Counted from the stretch's first letter, positions 30,746 through 39,642 are shown. The stretch: DNA of 64,000 nucleotides from Actinomycetota bacterium (GCA_020636905.1 JACJWX010000012.1:1-64000), one strand, 5' to 3'. Program-made: numbers and translations. The notes: generated from the letters alone by a model not told the origin.

Positions 30746-32032
30746 CCCTGGCGTCTCGAGCGACTCCAGCAGGCCCGCGAGTGCTGCCGCCTGGACGTCG
30801 GTCGGCAGCGGGCGCTCGTGGATCGCGACGGCTCCGCCACCGTCGGCGCTGACACCGGGGAGCACCAGGCCCGGCGCGACATCGGCTTCGAGCGTGGCCC
30901 GGATGTCGATGCCGAGTGGCCGCGGGCCGGCGGGATCCTCGAATCTGCGGCTCTCGGCGACGGTAACGGCCCGGAGTCGGTCGCCGGTGGTGCCCAGCCC
31001 GAACAGCATGAGCAGGCCGAGATCGCCCGGTGCCGCAAGCGGCCGCCCTCGCTCGTCGAGTGATTGATGCGCCCGGGCGCGGAACCACCGGCCCGGGAGG
31101 CCCGCGATCTGGATGGAGACCGACCCCTCCGTCGCGCTGAAGCCGGTGATGATCGTCGACGGGCCATGGTGGCCCAACCCGGCGAGGGTGGCCCGAGCGG
31201 CACCGCAGAGCATCGACAGGCCGAAACCGTCACCGGGGATCAGCTCGGCCGCCGCGGTCACGGCCTCCGGGGCCCGGGCGCTCAGGGCGCCAAGGAGTCT
31301 CGACAGGGTGAGCAACGAGAGCGCGCGGCCCCGCACGGCGCCGTCGTCCCCCATCGCCCATGCCTGCTCGGCCATCGTCAGGATGTCGACCGGCCCCGTG
31401 GACCGCAGGGCGACGTTCAGCGCCGGGGCGAGTGTTTCCGCCAGGATGCGTTCGGCCCGCATCGCGTCGCGGTCGGTGGTCCCCTTCCAGAGCGCCGAGT
31501 CGCCGCCGTGGAGGATGGGGGCGACGACCTCGCGGCCGGTGGCGTCGTCGCGCACCAGCCAGCAGGGCGTGGACGGCCCGATGGCCATGGTCCCCGGTGA
31601 CGCCGCCTGCAGGGCCGCGGCGTCGGCCAGCACGACGTCGCCGTCGGTGATGCGCTGCACGCCTTCGGCGACATCGTCGGCCCAGCCCTCCAGGACGCAG
31701 GTGGCCGCGGCAGCGTGACGGACCGCTTCCGGCTGGACGTCCCACGCGTGCGGTTCGCCGCCGAGCAGCACCCAGCGGGGCGTCCCGGGGTCGACGACCA
31801 GACCCGCGGGCGCCGTTCCCGTGAGCACGGGACGGGTGGTGAGCAGGTGCTGTGCCACGGCGGCGTTCGCCGACGAGACGGCGTCGTCGGCATAGGCGAC
31901 CACGAGTTCGCCCAGCAGCCGCTCGGGGATCGTGGTGGGAGGCGCGTAGTGGTGGACGTCGACCCCCTGGGACGCCAGGGCGGCGACCAGGGATTCCGGG
32001 CCGATCACTGTGGTCGTCAGCGAGGTGCTCAT
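30716..32032 (-). CDS. DUF1116-family protein (YlbE/AllG-like)
   Basis: The 438-residue protein resembles the DUF1116 family, represented by E. coli YlbE, including an FdrA-like start (VIGPESLVAALASQGVDVHHYAPP) and the motif GGDSALWKGTTDRDAMRAERILAETLAPALN. In E. coli the fdrA-ylbE-ylbF products have been reported to form an oxamate carbamoyltransferase in allantoin nitrogen metabolism. Here the DUF1116 gene is divergent from an FdrA gene, with 73 bases between starts, supporting a shared pathway. ATG at 32032, with GGAGG upstream, is preferred over an ATG at 32068. The third subunit (DUF2877) and a carbamate kinase are not in the window. Confidence 0.7.
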   Translation of the reverse strand: MSTSLTTTVIGPESLVAALASQGVDVHHYAPPTTIPERLLGELVVAYADDAVSSANAAVAQHLLTTRPVLTGTAPAGLVVDPGTPRWVLLGGEPHAWDVQPEAVRHAAAATCVLEGWADDVAEGVQRITDGDVVLADAAALQAASPGTMAIGPSTPCWLVRDDATGREVVAPILHGGDSALWKGTTDRDAMRAERILAETLAPALNVALRSTGPVDILTMAEQAWAMGDDGAVRGRALSLLTLSRLLGALSARAPEAVTAAAELIPGDGFGLSMLCGAARATLAGLGHHGPSTIITGFSATEGSVSIQIAGLPGRWFRARAHQSLDERGRPLAAPGDLGLLMLFGLGTTGDRLRAVTVAESRRFEDPAGPRPLGIDIRATLEADVAPGLVLPGVSADGGGAVAIHERPLPTDVQAAALAGLLESLETPGSVEEPAGSE

Positions 32033-32105
32033 GGCGTAACCGTCCTCCGGGGCCCGTGCCACCCGCAACGCTAGCGACCGCCTCTGCCGTCAATAGTGTT
32101 CGGGT

Positions 32106-33260
32106 ATGACCGTCGACGCCCGACTCTCGGTGATCGCGCAGGGTGGCATCCGCGGCGTGCTGGAAGCCCACCGGGCGCTCGATGCGGGCGGTGACGTCCT
32201 GCTGATCGATCCGGACGTCGACATCGCGCACGAGCTGGCGCTGAAGCAGCGCGCCGAACGCCTCGAACGGCTGGTGCTCGGTCCCGGTGCCGGGCACTGC
32301 CGACTGCACGGTGTCGACGTGGGCTACGCCAACGCGCTCGCGCCCGGCGAGGTCGGGATCATCTCGGCCAGCGGCAGCGCGGCGCGCGAACTCGCGGTGC
32401 TCCTCGACCGGGAGGGCATCGGGATCAGCACCAGCTGCGTCACGGGTCCGCGGGACCTCTTCGACGAGGTCGGTGCGGCGGGCGGCAAACGCGCGCTGGA
32501 GGTCGTGCGGCGCGATCTCGGCACCCGGGTCCTCGCCGTCGTCCCGTGGCCCGGTGACCGTGAGTCCGCGGATCGACTCGTCTCGCTGGCATGCCGTCCC
32601 GAGCGTCCCGTCGTCGTCTGTGCGTTCGGGGAGCCGGTGCTCGTGCCCCCGGGCGCCACCGTGGTGGACACCCTCGACGCGGCCGCGCTCACCATCGCCC
32701 GGCTGCTCGGGCGGAGCCCGACCGTCCCCGCTCCGGGTCGCCCCCGGTGGGTCAGCGGTGGTCTGGTCCGCGGGCTGTACAGCGGAGCGGGCCTTTGTGC
32801 CGAAGCGGTCTGGGTGCTCTCCGAGCGCCTCGGCGAGGTCCTCACCAACGTCCGGTCCGAGAGCGGGACGCCGCTCGACGAGGGACGACGGGGACGGGCC
32901 CACGTGTGCGTGGATCTCGGGGACCCGGCAATCTCGCGACCGGCCCAACATCCCATGCTCAGCGGCGCCGTGCGCTCGGCCGCGCTGCGTGAGCTGATCG
33001 CCGATCCGAGCGTCCGCGTCGTGCTGCTGGACATCGTGCTGGGTCACGGGCTCCCCGAGGATCCGGTCGGCGAGCTGGCCGACGCGATCGCCGAGCTGTT
33101 GCGGACACGGCCCCAGGTGAGCGTGCTGGCGCACGTGGTGGGCACCGAACGCGACGGGCAGGGGCTGGCGGCCCAGGAACGGCGGCTCTCCGAACTGGGG
33201 GCGAGGGTCGTCTCGTCCAACGCGGCGGCCGCCCGGCTGGCGGCGGCCCTGGTCTCGTGA
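32106..33260 (+). CDS. fdrA: FdrA-like protein (succinyl-CoA synthetase-related)
   Basis: The 384-residue protein has the FdrA two-part layout of a degenerate succinyl-CoA synthetase. A Rossmann-like CoA-binding part contains GVDVGYANALAPGEVGIISASGSAARELAVLLDREGIG. A ligase-like part contains SGGLVRGLYSGAGLCAEAVWVL and a late VVLLDIVLGHGLPEDPVGEL. It lacks about 150 residues of E. coli FdrA (about 555), so it may be a compact form. By analogy with E. coli it would be a subunit of an oxamate-type carbamoyltransferase together with the divergent DUF1116 protein; the substrate here is not known. Its stop overlaps the GTG of the glycosyltransferase gene. Confidence 0.72.
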   Translation: MTVDARLSVIAQGGIRGVLEAHRALDAGGDVLLIDPDVDIAHELALKQRAERLERLVLGPGAGHCRLHGVDVGYANALAPGEVGIISASGSAARELAVLLDREGIGISTSCVTGPRDLFDEVGAAGGKRALEVVRRDLGTRVLAVVPWPGDRESADRLVSLACRPERPVVVCAFGEPVLVPPGATVVDTLDAAALTIARLLGRSPTVPAPGRPRWVSGGLVRGLYSGAGLCAEAVWVLSERLGEVLTNVRSESGTPLDEGRRGRAHVCVDLGDPAISRPAQHPMLSGAVRSAALRELIADPSVRVVLLDIVLGHGLPEDPVGELADAIAELLRTRPQVSVLAHVVGTERDGQGLAAQERRLSELGARVVSSNAAAARLAAALVS

Positions 33261-34369
33261 AGGTCCTGGTCGCGTGCGGGTGGCCGCGTGGCGTCGGCGC
33301 CGCGGTTCACGCCGGGCGGCTCAGCGCGGCGCTCCGCGCCCGCGGGATCGTCGTGCGCGGTGTCGCGGTCGGCGACCAGGGGGTCGCCGACCCGGAGCTT
33401 CAGGTGCTGGAACCGGAATCCCGGGAATCGGTGACCGAGCGTCTCTCGCGAGCGGTTCGCGAACCGGTGGAGATCGGCCATGCGGAGGATCCGTCCGCGG
33501 CGGTGGCCCTCCTCGCACTACGCGACGAGGGACGCGTGACGCGCGTGGTCAGCACGGTGCACCACCTCGAAGGCCATGCCGAACGCGAAGCCGAGGAACG
33601 CGAGCGGCGGGCCGTCCAGGAGTCGGACGTGGTCGTCTGCGCATCCCGGTGGTGGGCAGATCGAATCCGCAGTGAGTTCGGGGTCGAGGCGACGGTCGTG
33701 CCGCACGGCGTCGAAGCCGCGCGCTTCGCGGGGTATGGCGCCGACCGCGCGGCCGCCGGCCAGGTCATGGGGTGGGGGCAGCGACCGGTGGTTCTGACCC
33801 TCGGGGGTGTGCAGCAGCGCAAGGGGAGTCGCACACTCCTCGAAGCCTTCGCGCGCGCACGCTCACGCCTGGGTCGCGGGTCGCTTCTGGTCGTGGCGGG
33901 GCCGACCGAAGCGTCGGAGTTCCGCACCGCGTGGCTCGAGGACGCGGAACGGCTCGGGTTGGCCGTCGGCGACGCGGACGCACCGCGCGATGCGTGCGAC
34001 GTGATCGAACTCGGACCCGTGGACGCCGAGCGGATGCCGCTGCTCTACCGGGCCACCGACGTCGTGGCCACGCCGTCGACCCGCGAAGGGTTCGGCCTCG
34101 GAGCCCTGGAAGCCGCGGCCGCGGGCGTCCCCAACGTCCTCAGCGACCTTCCCGCCTTCCGAGAGCACCACGTCGACGAGCAGAGCTGCCTCATGGTCCC
34201 CGTCGGTGACAGCGGACCACTCGCAATCGCGCTGGTTCGAGCGATCAGGGAGGCACCGCTGCGCGAACGGCTCGTCGAGGAGGGACGCCGGGTGGCGATG
34301 TCGCTGTCGTGGGACGTGAGCGCGCGCTCCCACGAGTCGATCTACCGGGACCTGCTCACCGGGATCTGA
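33257..34369 (+). CDS. Glycosyltransferase, GT4 family (GT-B fold)
   Basis: The 370-residue protein begins MKVLVACGWPRGVGAAVHAGRLSAAL and has the GT4 C-terminal nucleotide-sugar region: RPVVLTLGGVQQRKGSRTLLEAF, LVVAGPTE, MPLLYRATDVVATPSTREGFGLGALEAAAAGVPNVLSD (the EGFGLGALEA loop). The donor and acceptor are unknown. The start is GTG at 33257, overlapping the fdrA stop (GTGA), which couples it to that gene without an obvious metabolic reason. It lacks membrane segments. Confidence 0.82.
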   Translation: MKVLVACGWPRGVGAAVHAGRLSAALRARGIVVRGVAVGDQGVADPELQVLEPESRESVTERLSRAVREPVEIGHAEDPSAAVALLALRDEGRVTRVVSTVHHLEGHAEREAEERERRAVQESDVVVCASRWWADRIRSEFGVEATVVPHGVEAARFAGYGADRAAAGQVMGWGQRPVVLTLGGVQQRKGSRTLLEAFARARSRLGRGSLLVVAGPTEASEFRTAWLEDAERLGLAVGDADAPRDACDVIELGPVDAERMPLLYRATDVVATPSTREGFGLGALEAAAAGVPNVLSDLPAFREHHVDEQSCLMVPVGDSGPLAIALVRAIREAPLRERLVEEGRRVAMSLSWDVSARSHESIYRDLLTGI

Positions 34370-34426
34370 GACGGGCGGAATCGCGGCGTCGTCCATCCGG
34401 GCGTCGGGTCGTGCGATACTCCGTCG

Positions 34427-34759
34427 ATGGACTGGATCTGGGAACACGCCGTCCTGCTGGCCGTCCTGGTGGCGATCGTGGCGGTGCTCGCCGCCATCGC
34501 CTATCTGGCACTCCAGATCTGGGACACATGGAGGTCGGTCAAGGCGGCCAACCGCATCGTGGGCCCCGCGGCCGAGGCGCTTTCTCGCGATGTCGCCCGG
34601 GTCAGTGCGGCCGCGGAGCGCGTCTCCAGCCGTCCCGCCGAGATCCAGGTGGCGGTCGCCCAGCTCCAGCATCGGGCGCAGGCGCTCGGCGTGCTGGCCA
34701 CCCACGCCAGCCTGGCCCGTCGGGTCCTGATGAGCCCGCTGCGCTACATCGGGCGCTGA
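34427..34759 (+). CDS. Small protein with one membrane helix and a coiled coil
   Basis: The 110-residue protein has an N-terminal membrane helix (AVLLAVLVAIVAVLAAIAYLAL) and then a helical, charged segment with heptad-like spacing (ALSRDVARVSAAAERVSSRPAEIQVAVAQLQHRAQAL). I do not recognise it. It lies between a glycosyltransferase and the ppx/gppA gene in the same direction. Confidence 0.6.
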   Translation: MDWIWEHAVLLAVLVAIVAVLAAIAYLALQIWDTWRSVKAANRIVGPAAEALSRDVARVSAAAERVSSRPAEIQVAVAQLQHRAQALGVLATHASLARRVLMSPLRYIGR

Positions 34760-34766
34760 GCCACCC

Positions 34767-35729
34767 GTGGTCGCGCCCACCGCGATCCTCGACATCGGAT
34801 CCAACACGGTTCGCCTCTTCCTGAATGAGGCGGCTGCCGGTCACATCCCTGAAGGGCCGCGGTTCAGCACGGTGGTCGGGTTGCGTCGGGGAGCCGCCCC
34901 CGACGGAAGCCTCGCGGCGGAGTCGCTGCTCCGGCTCGACGCGTGCCTCGCCGACTTCGGTGAACGCGCGGCTGACGCCGGCGCCCACCTCGGGATGGCC
35001 ATCGGGACCAGCGCGGTGCGCGACGCTCCCAACCGGGACGCGGTCGCCTTGCTGGTGGCCAGGCACGCCGGGCTGCCGTTGACCGTGATCTCCGGAGCGG
35101 TCGAGGCCGAACTCAGCTTCCGGGGCGCGGCGATCGCCGTGGACGACACGGGACCACGCCTGGTGGTCGACGTCGGCGGGGCGAGTACCGAGATGGTGCA
35201 GGGGAGCGCGGCGGCCATCGACGGTTCGGTCAGTCTCCAGCTTGGCGCGGTGCGCTGCACCGAGGAGTACCTGCAGGGCGACCCACCGACCGCGGGCGAG
35301 CTCGACGCCCTCCACCGACGCCTGTCCGACGAAATCGGCGACGCCGCCGTCGGGATCAAGGCTCGGCCGCCGGTGATCGCGGTCGCCGGAACGGCGACGA
35401 CCCTCGCGTCGATCGACCTCGGGGCGTACTCCCCCGAGCGCGTCCACGCCCACCGGTTGTCCCGCGACCGTGTTCGCGAGCTGACCGATCGTCTCGCCGG
35501 CCTGCCCCTCTCCCGGCGAGAACGAGTTCCCGGCTTGCAGCCGCAGCGGGCACCGGTCATCGTGGCCGGTGCGGAGATCGTGGTGGCGATCCTGGACGCC
35601 GTCGGCGCTGACGCGCTGACGGTCAGTGAGCGGGATCTCCTTGACGGGGCCGCCCTTCTGGCCGATCGTTTCGCAACGCCGATCGACCGCACCATGTCGG
35701 CCGGGTCGACCGAGGTTGCAAGTGTCTGA
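34767..35729 (+). CDS. Ppx/GppA-family phosphatase (exopolyphosphatase-like)
   Basis: The 320-residue protein has the ASKHA fold of Ppx/GppA: AILDIGSNTVRLFL (phosphate 1), MAIGTSAVRDAPNRDAV, LVVDVGGASTEMVQG (phosphate 2) and VIAVAGTATTLASIDLGAY. The short length matches actinobacterial Ppx1/Ppx2-type proteins that act on polyphosphate or (p)ppGpp. It starts at GTG 34767, seven bases after the upstream stop, and overlaps the next small gene by eight bases. Confidence 0.88.
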   Translation: MVAPTAILDIGSNTVRLFLNEAAAGHIPEGPRFSTVVGLRRGAAPDGSLAAESLLRLDACLADFGERAADAGAHLGMAIGTSAVRDAPNRDAVALLVARHAGLPLTVISGAVEAELSFRGAAIAVDDTGPRLVVDVGGASTEMVQGSAAAIDGSVSLQLGAVRCTEEYLQGDPPTAGELDALHRRLSDEIGDAAVGIKARPPVIAVAGTATTLASIDLGAYSPERVHAHRLSRDRVRELTDRLAGLPLSRRERVPGLQPQRAPVIVAGAEIVVAILDAVGADALTVSERDLLDGAALLADRFATPIDRTMSAGSTEVASV

Positions 35730-35976
35730 AGCAGCAAACGAGGGTCTCGAGCAGTTCAACCACATCGACGGGTTGGTCGATGCGATCCGCGGCATCAGCG
35801 ATCGACGCGACGAACGGCGGCTCATCTTCGCCACGGGGGAGAACACCCGGCACCTCCGGCACGACCAGGTGCTGCGGCGCTGGCCGGTGCTGACCGAGAT
35901 CTGGGCCCAGGGTGTCGAGCAAACGCGGATCAACTCGGTGGACCGGACGCCGGGCGCAGCCACGTTCGGCAGGTAG
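35722..35976 (+). CDS. Small conserved-looking soluble protein, function unknown
   Basis: The 84-residue protein (SEAANEGLEQFNHIDGLVDAI..., ATGENTRHLRHDQVLRRWPVLTEIW) is hydrophilic with mixed helix content and no motif I recognise. GTG at 35722 has GAGG seven bases upstream and overlaps the stop of the Ppx/GppA gene, which supports translational coupling. Confidence 0.55.
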   Translation: MSEAANEGLEQFNHIDGLVDAIRGISDRRDERRLIFATGENTRHLRHDQVLRRWPVLTEIWAQGVEQTRINSVDRTPGAATFGR

Positions 35977-36043
35977 CGGGCGGGTCCTCCGGTCGCAACC
36001 GGCGGTGCGGGCTCGTAAGCTCACGGCGGCGCCGACGCGCCCG

Positions 36044-36126
36044 GCCGGAGTGGCGGAATGGTAGACGCAGCGGACTTAAAATCCGCGGCCCCAGCGGGCA
36101 TGTGGGTTCGAGTCCCACCTCCGGTA
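36044..36126 (+). tRNA. tRNA-Leu (anticodon UAA)
   Basis: The sequence folds as a class II tRNA: acceptor stem GCCGGAG/CTCCGGT (with a G-T closing pair), D-loop GGAATGG, anticodon stem GCGGA/TCCGC around CTTAAAA with TAA at 36077-36079, a long variable arm, and a T-arm GTGGG-TTCGAGT-CCCAC. The discriminator base is A at 36126; CCA is not encoded. Confidence 0.96.
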
Positions 36127-36154
36127 CCTCCCCGCATCCCCTGCGCGATCCTGG

Positions 36155-36904
36155 CTACTCCACCCCGCAGGCGGGGATGTCGGTCGTGCCCGCCGCGGCC
36201 AGCAACTCCTCGAGCGTGTCGTTCGGGATCGCAAGCCCGAGCCCCGTGGCGACCTCCAGCGCGTACACGACGCCGACGACCCGGCCGGCCCGGTCGAGCA
36301 GTGGGCCGCCGGAGTTGCCCGGAACCACCTCCGCCCGGATCCTGAGGATCGATCCCGGAACGTCGAAGGGCGTTCCCGAGACCCGGTCGACCACCACGCC
36401 GCGGGTGATCTTGAACGGGCCGCCGAGCGGGTAGCCCACCGCGGCGACGCGGCTCCCCGGGGCGACCGCCTCGCCGAAATCGGCCACGAGCGGCAGGGGC
36501 TCCACCGTGGTCACGAAGGCGACGTCGCCGAGCGCGCCCACGTCGGCCGCGCTCACCTCCAGCGTGCGGCCGTCCCAGGTGTTGATCTCGAGGCGTTCGG
36601 CCCCGGCGACGACGTGCCGGTTGGTGACCAGTTCGTGGGTGCTGACCGCGAACCCGGATCCGGTGGCGACGCCGTCGCAAGAGCGGTTGCGGACGCGCAC
36701 CGTGAGGCGCTCGGCGCGTCGTTCGTATCCGTCCTGGGACAGCGCCGGCACGCGGACGTCGCCGATGTCCCTGGCGGCGGGCGCCTCGGGTGTGACGGCG
36801 GGTGCCAGCTCCTGTGGCGACTCCGCCGGTGGTTCATCGACCACGAGCCCGCAGCCCGGCAGGAGCAGGACACCCAGGACGATCAGGGTTCGGCGGAGGG
36901 TCAC
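36155..36904 (-). CDS. Trypsin-like serine protease, probable lipoprotein
   Basis: The 249-residue protein starts with a signal (RRTLIVLGVLLLPGCG) whose lipobox-like LLPGC suggests lipid anchoring. A Pro/Ala-rich linker follows, then a trypsin-like fold with the catalytic His in TNRHVV, Asp in ALGDVAFV and Ser in PGNSGGPLLD. Its short form without a PDZ domain resembles DegP-like or Marp-like periplasmic proteases. The start GTG at 36904 overlaps the stop of the upstream coiled-coil protein gene, so the two are coupled and may work together at the envelope. Confidence 0.85.
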   Translation of the reverse strand: MTLRRTLIVLGVLLLPGCGLVVDEPPAESPQELAPAVTPEAPAARDIGDVRVPALSQDGYERRAERLTVRVRNRSCDGVATGSGFAVSTHELVTNRHVVAGAERLEINTWDGRTLEVSAADVGALGDVAFVTTVEPLPLVADFGEAVAPGSRVAAVGYPLGGPFKITRGVVVDRVSGTPFDVPGSILRIRAEVVPGNSGGPLLDRAGRVVGVVYALEVATGLGLAIPNDTLEELLAAAGTTDIPACGVE

Positions 36905-37527
36905 CCGGTGCCGTAGCGCGCGACGTAGCGGTCCATCGACTGCTGGGCGAGGTCGCACCGGTCGGCCGTGTCCGTCGCGGTCGCCTCCTCGGGCGTGACG
37001 CCCTCGGCCAGGGCTTGGACGATCGTGATGAGGCCGCGATTGCACTCCAGCAGCTGATCGGCCGCGTCCGTGAGATCCGCGCGCTCCTGTTCGAGCGCCC
37101 CGCGCTGGTCCTCGACGCTCGCCTTCTCGGCGGCGAGTTCGCGCTGTCGCACCTCGAGTTGCGCGACGTCGCTCTCGGACCGGTCGAGCTGGGTGCGGAT
37201 CCTGCGAAGGCGCGTCGACGCCACGTTGAGCCGTGCCGTCTGGCGATTCAGCTCGTCGGTCCGGTCGGCGACGAGTTGCTGAAGGGTGCTCGCACGATCG
37301 CGCCACTGATCGCCCCGGTCCAGGTTCTGCCTGGCCGCGACACCGGCCACGACGGCCACGACCAGCAGCGCGATCACGACCGCTCCGGCTGCCGCCAGCG
37401 GCACGATGCCGACGGTGAACCGTCGGCGCTCACCGCCGTCCGCCGGCTCACCGTCACCGAAGTGGGTTCGCATCGCGGCGTCCCAGGGATCGGTGCGGTC
37501 GCCGCCGTCGTCGGTGGGGCGCGGCAT
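36901..37527 (-). CDS. Membrane protein with a long coiled coil
   Basis: The 208-residue protein has a cytoplasmic Asp-rich N-terminus, one membrane helix (VGIVPLAAAGAVVIALLVVAVVAG) and then about 100 residues of clear coiled coil (DELNRQTARLNVASTRLRRIRTQLDRSESDVAQLEVRQRELAAEKASVEDQRGALEQE), ending with a domain containing two Cys (LLECNRGL, DRCDLAQ) likely outside the membrane. No family is recognised. It overlaps the downstream protease gene by four bases; a role as its partner or substrate is speculation. Confidence 0.7.
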   Translation of the reverse strand: MPRPTDDGGDRTDPWDAAMRTHFGDGEPADGGERRRFTVGIVPLAAAGAVVIALLVVAVVAGVAARQNLDRGDQWRDRASTLQQLVADRTDELNRQTARLNVASTRLRRIRTQLDRSESDVAQLEVRQRELAAEKASVEDQRGALEQERADLTDAADQLLECNRGLITIVQALAEGVTPEEATATDTADRCDLAQQSMDRYVARYGTG

Positions 37528-37834
37528 CAGGCCACCCGCCCGAGCGCACCGGTGCGCATCCCGCGTCGCCGCCGCTCAGCGGTGAACTCGACGACCGATT
37601 CGGTGAGTGGATCGACCACGCGCGACGTCCGGGATCGCCTGCTCCTGCCGCCCGAGGCTACACGAGGCGGTCCGACGCCCTTCTGGCATTCAGCGGGTCG
37701 CCGTCCTCCACGTGCGGCGGCCGGTGTGCCCAACCCGGCCGCCTGCGTGGGGCCTTGTCCGCGACCGGCTCGGGGGTGCCGCGGCGACGGTGGCAGCGCG
37801 TGTCCGGTGCCACTCGAACCTCAGGTGCGGCCGC
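37528..37834. other. Intergenic stretch without a supported gene
   Basis: A minus-strand frame (37527-37733) ends in GMRTGALGRVA and its stop overlaps the ATG of the coiled-coil gene (TGATG), so a short upstream peptide of 30-70 residues is possible. Codon use is not convincing and no motif is seen. The rest looks non-coding. Confidence 0.35.
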
Positions 37835-38704
37835 CTACGCGGTGCCGGCTGCGACGAGCATCTCGCACGGCCCGGTGAACGCTCCGTCGCTCTCGAATCG
37901 CCTGAGCGCCTGTTCGATTTCGCTCCAGACCTCCGCGCGTCCGGCTTCGGTGAGGCTCGTCATCATCTGGTGCAGCGCCCCGAAGGATTCACGCTCGAAC
38001 CTGACGCACTCGGCTGCGCTGGGCAGCCGGACCGGTGAGGGTATCCTGCGGACTTCGACATCCCGCAGGCCCGCCCGAGTGAACAACGACTCGAGGGCGC
38101 CGTCCGCTCCGAGGGAGAACGGGCCGGGTTGTCCGGGCACGGGCGGGGGGAGCTCGGCGCGCTCCCTGATGATCCTCACCGGGATGGAGAAGAACCCGTT
38201 TCGTTCAGGGGTCGAGTAGACGACCGCGGCGACGCGTCCGCCGGGCGCGACGGCGCGACGCATACCATCCACGGCGCGGAGCTGGTCGGGGAAGTAGATG
38301 AGTCCGACTCGGCTGATGGCGGCATCGAACGTCCCCGGAGACAGGTCGTCCAGGGCCTCACCGTCGAGCTCGCGGACCTTGACGTTCGCGAGCCCCGCGG
38401 CCTCGGCGTCGGATGCCGCGTGCTCCAGGAGGGCAGGGGCGAGGTCGGTGGCGAGTACGTGACCGTCCGGGAGCACGCGGCGTGCCGCCGCGAGCGACTG
38501 TTCGCCTGCGCCGGCGGCCACGTCGAGCACGCGGGAACCCGGACCCAACCCGGCCATGTCGAACATCGCCTCGGTCGCTTCACCGAGCCATCGTCCGACG
38601 AGCGGGCCCCACCGGTGCCACGCCTCTGCCGCCGCCTGCCACTGCGCGCGGGTCGTCGCCTTGAACTGAGCGGCGTCGAACCCGGGGTGTGCTGTAACGC
38701 TCAT
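37835..38704 (-). CDS. Class I SAM-dependent methyltransferase (UbiE/Methyltransf_11-like)
   Basis: The 289-residue protein has motif I VLDVAAGAGEQSLAAA, post-I HVLATDLAPALLEHA, an acidic loop VRELDGEAL and motif III-like VAPGGRVAAVVYSTPERNGFFSIPV. The substrate is unknown. ATG at 38704 follows GAGGTGACACC and is preferred over an in-frame start at 38761. It is divergent from an HxlR gene; the palindrome between them (38772-38788) suggests shared control. Confidence 0.85.
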   Translation of the reverse strand: MSVTAHPGFDAAQFKATTRAQWQAAAEAWHRWGPLVGRWLGEATEAMFDMAGLGPGSRVLDVAAGAGEQSLAAARRVLPDGHVLATDLAPALLEHAASDAEAAGLANVKVRELDGEALDDLSPGTFDAAISRVGLIYFPDQLRAVDGMRRAVAPGGRVAAVVYSTPERNGFFSIPVRIIRERAELPPPVPGQPGPFSLGADGALESLFTRAGLRDVEVRRIPSPVRLPSAAECVRFERESFGALHQMMTSLTEAGRAEVWSEIEQALRRFESDGAFTGPCEMLVAAGTA

Positions 38705-38771
38705 GGTGTCACCTCGCTGCTTCGTGGGTACTTCGCTCGCCGAGGTTCCCGCCCCGCCCACGACGGGCTCA

Positions 38772-38788
38772 AGTCCAGCTTCTGGACT
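38772..38788. promoter_or_regulatory. Inverted repeat between methyltransferase and HxlR genes
   Basis: AGTCCAG-ctt-CTGGACT is a perfect seven-base inverted repeat lying 35 bases before the HxlR start codon. It is a good candidate operator for that protein. Confidence 0.5.
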
Positions 38789-38823
38789 GGCTGCCCATTG
38801 CCGCTCGGAGGTAGCGTGGGGCG

Positions 38824-39579
38824 ATGATCGACTACGGCCAGTTCTGCACCGTCGCGCGCGGCGCCGAGATCATCGGGCAACGGTGGACGCCGTTGGTGGT
38901 GAGAGAACTCCTGTGCGGCAGCACCCACTTCAACGACATCCATCGCGGCGTTCCGCGCATGTCCCGCTCCTTGTTGGCGACGAGACTCCGGACCCTGGAG
39001 GAGGCCGGAGTCGTTCGACGGGTGAGGACGAGATCAGGCGTTGAGTACCGGCTGACCAGTGCCGGTGAAGAACTGCGCCCGATCGTGGTGGCGCTCGGCC
39101 ACTGGGGCGCGCGCTGGATCGGCAGCCGCTTGAAGCGCGATCAGCTCGACGCGGGCTTCTTGATGTGGGACATCCGCCGCTTCATGAACGTGGACGAGTG
39201 TCCTGAGGAGCGTCGCATCGTGATCCACTTCCGTCTCACCGATGCGCCCTCGGGCGAGCGGCTCTGGTGGCTCGTGGTGAGCGGGGGAGAGGTCGACCTG
39301 TGCAGGGAGGACCCCGGTGAGCAGATCACGCTCATCGTCGAATCGACCGTGCGCTCCCTGACCGAGGTCTGGACGGGGGATCGCCGACCCGAGGACGCAA
39401 CGAGGGCCCGGGCCATCCGGGTCGTCGGCGCGCCACGTGACGCCACCTCGCTCTGGAGGTGGCTCGGTCGCAGCATGTTCGCCGAGACGCGTGCCGCGCG
39501 CCGCGAACCCGCCTACCGTCGCCGCGAATCCGACTCGGGGCGGGCTCCCCGGGGCGCATCCCGCGCCGGGGGGACGTAG
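38824..39579 (+). CDS. HxlR-type regulator with an extra C-terminal domain
   Basis: The 251-residue protein begins with an HxlR winged helix (YGQFCTVARGAEIIGQRWTPLVVREL, then MSRSLLATRLRTLEEAGVVRR). It continues about 130 residues with an SCP2-like segment (FLMWDIRRFMNVDECPEERRIVIHFRLTDAP, WLVVSGGEVDLCREDPGEQITLIVES), a fusion common in actinobacteria. The added domain may bind a hydrophobic ligand. The C-terminus is a basic low-complexity tail. It is divergent from the methyltransferase gene. Confidence 0.82.
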   Translation: MIDYGQFCTVARGAEIIGQRWTPLVVRELLCGSTHFNDIHRGVPRMSRSLLATRLRTLEEAGVVRRVRTRSGVEYRLTSAGEELRPIVVALGHWGARWIGSRLKRDQLDAGFLMWDIRRFMNVDECPEERRIVIHFRLTDAPSGERLWWLVVSGGEVDLCREDPGEQITLIVESTVRSLTEVWTGDRRPEDATRARAIRVVGAPRDATSLWRWLGRSMFAETRAARREPAYRRRESDSGRAPRGASRAGGT

Positions 39580-39642
39580 CGGTCCCGGGCTCGAGGCACG
39601 GCCACCGGCCGCCTCTTGGCACCTGCCGTGGTGGCATCGGCC

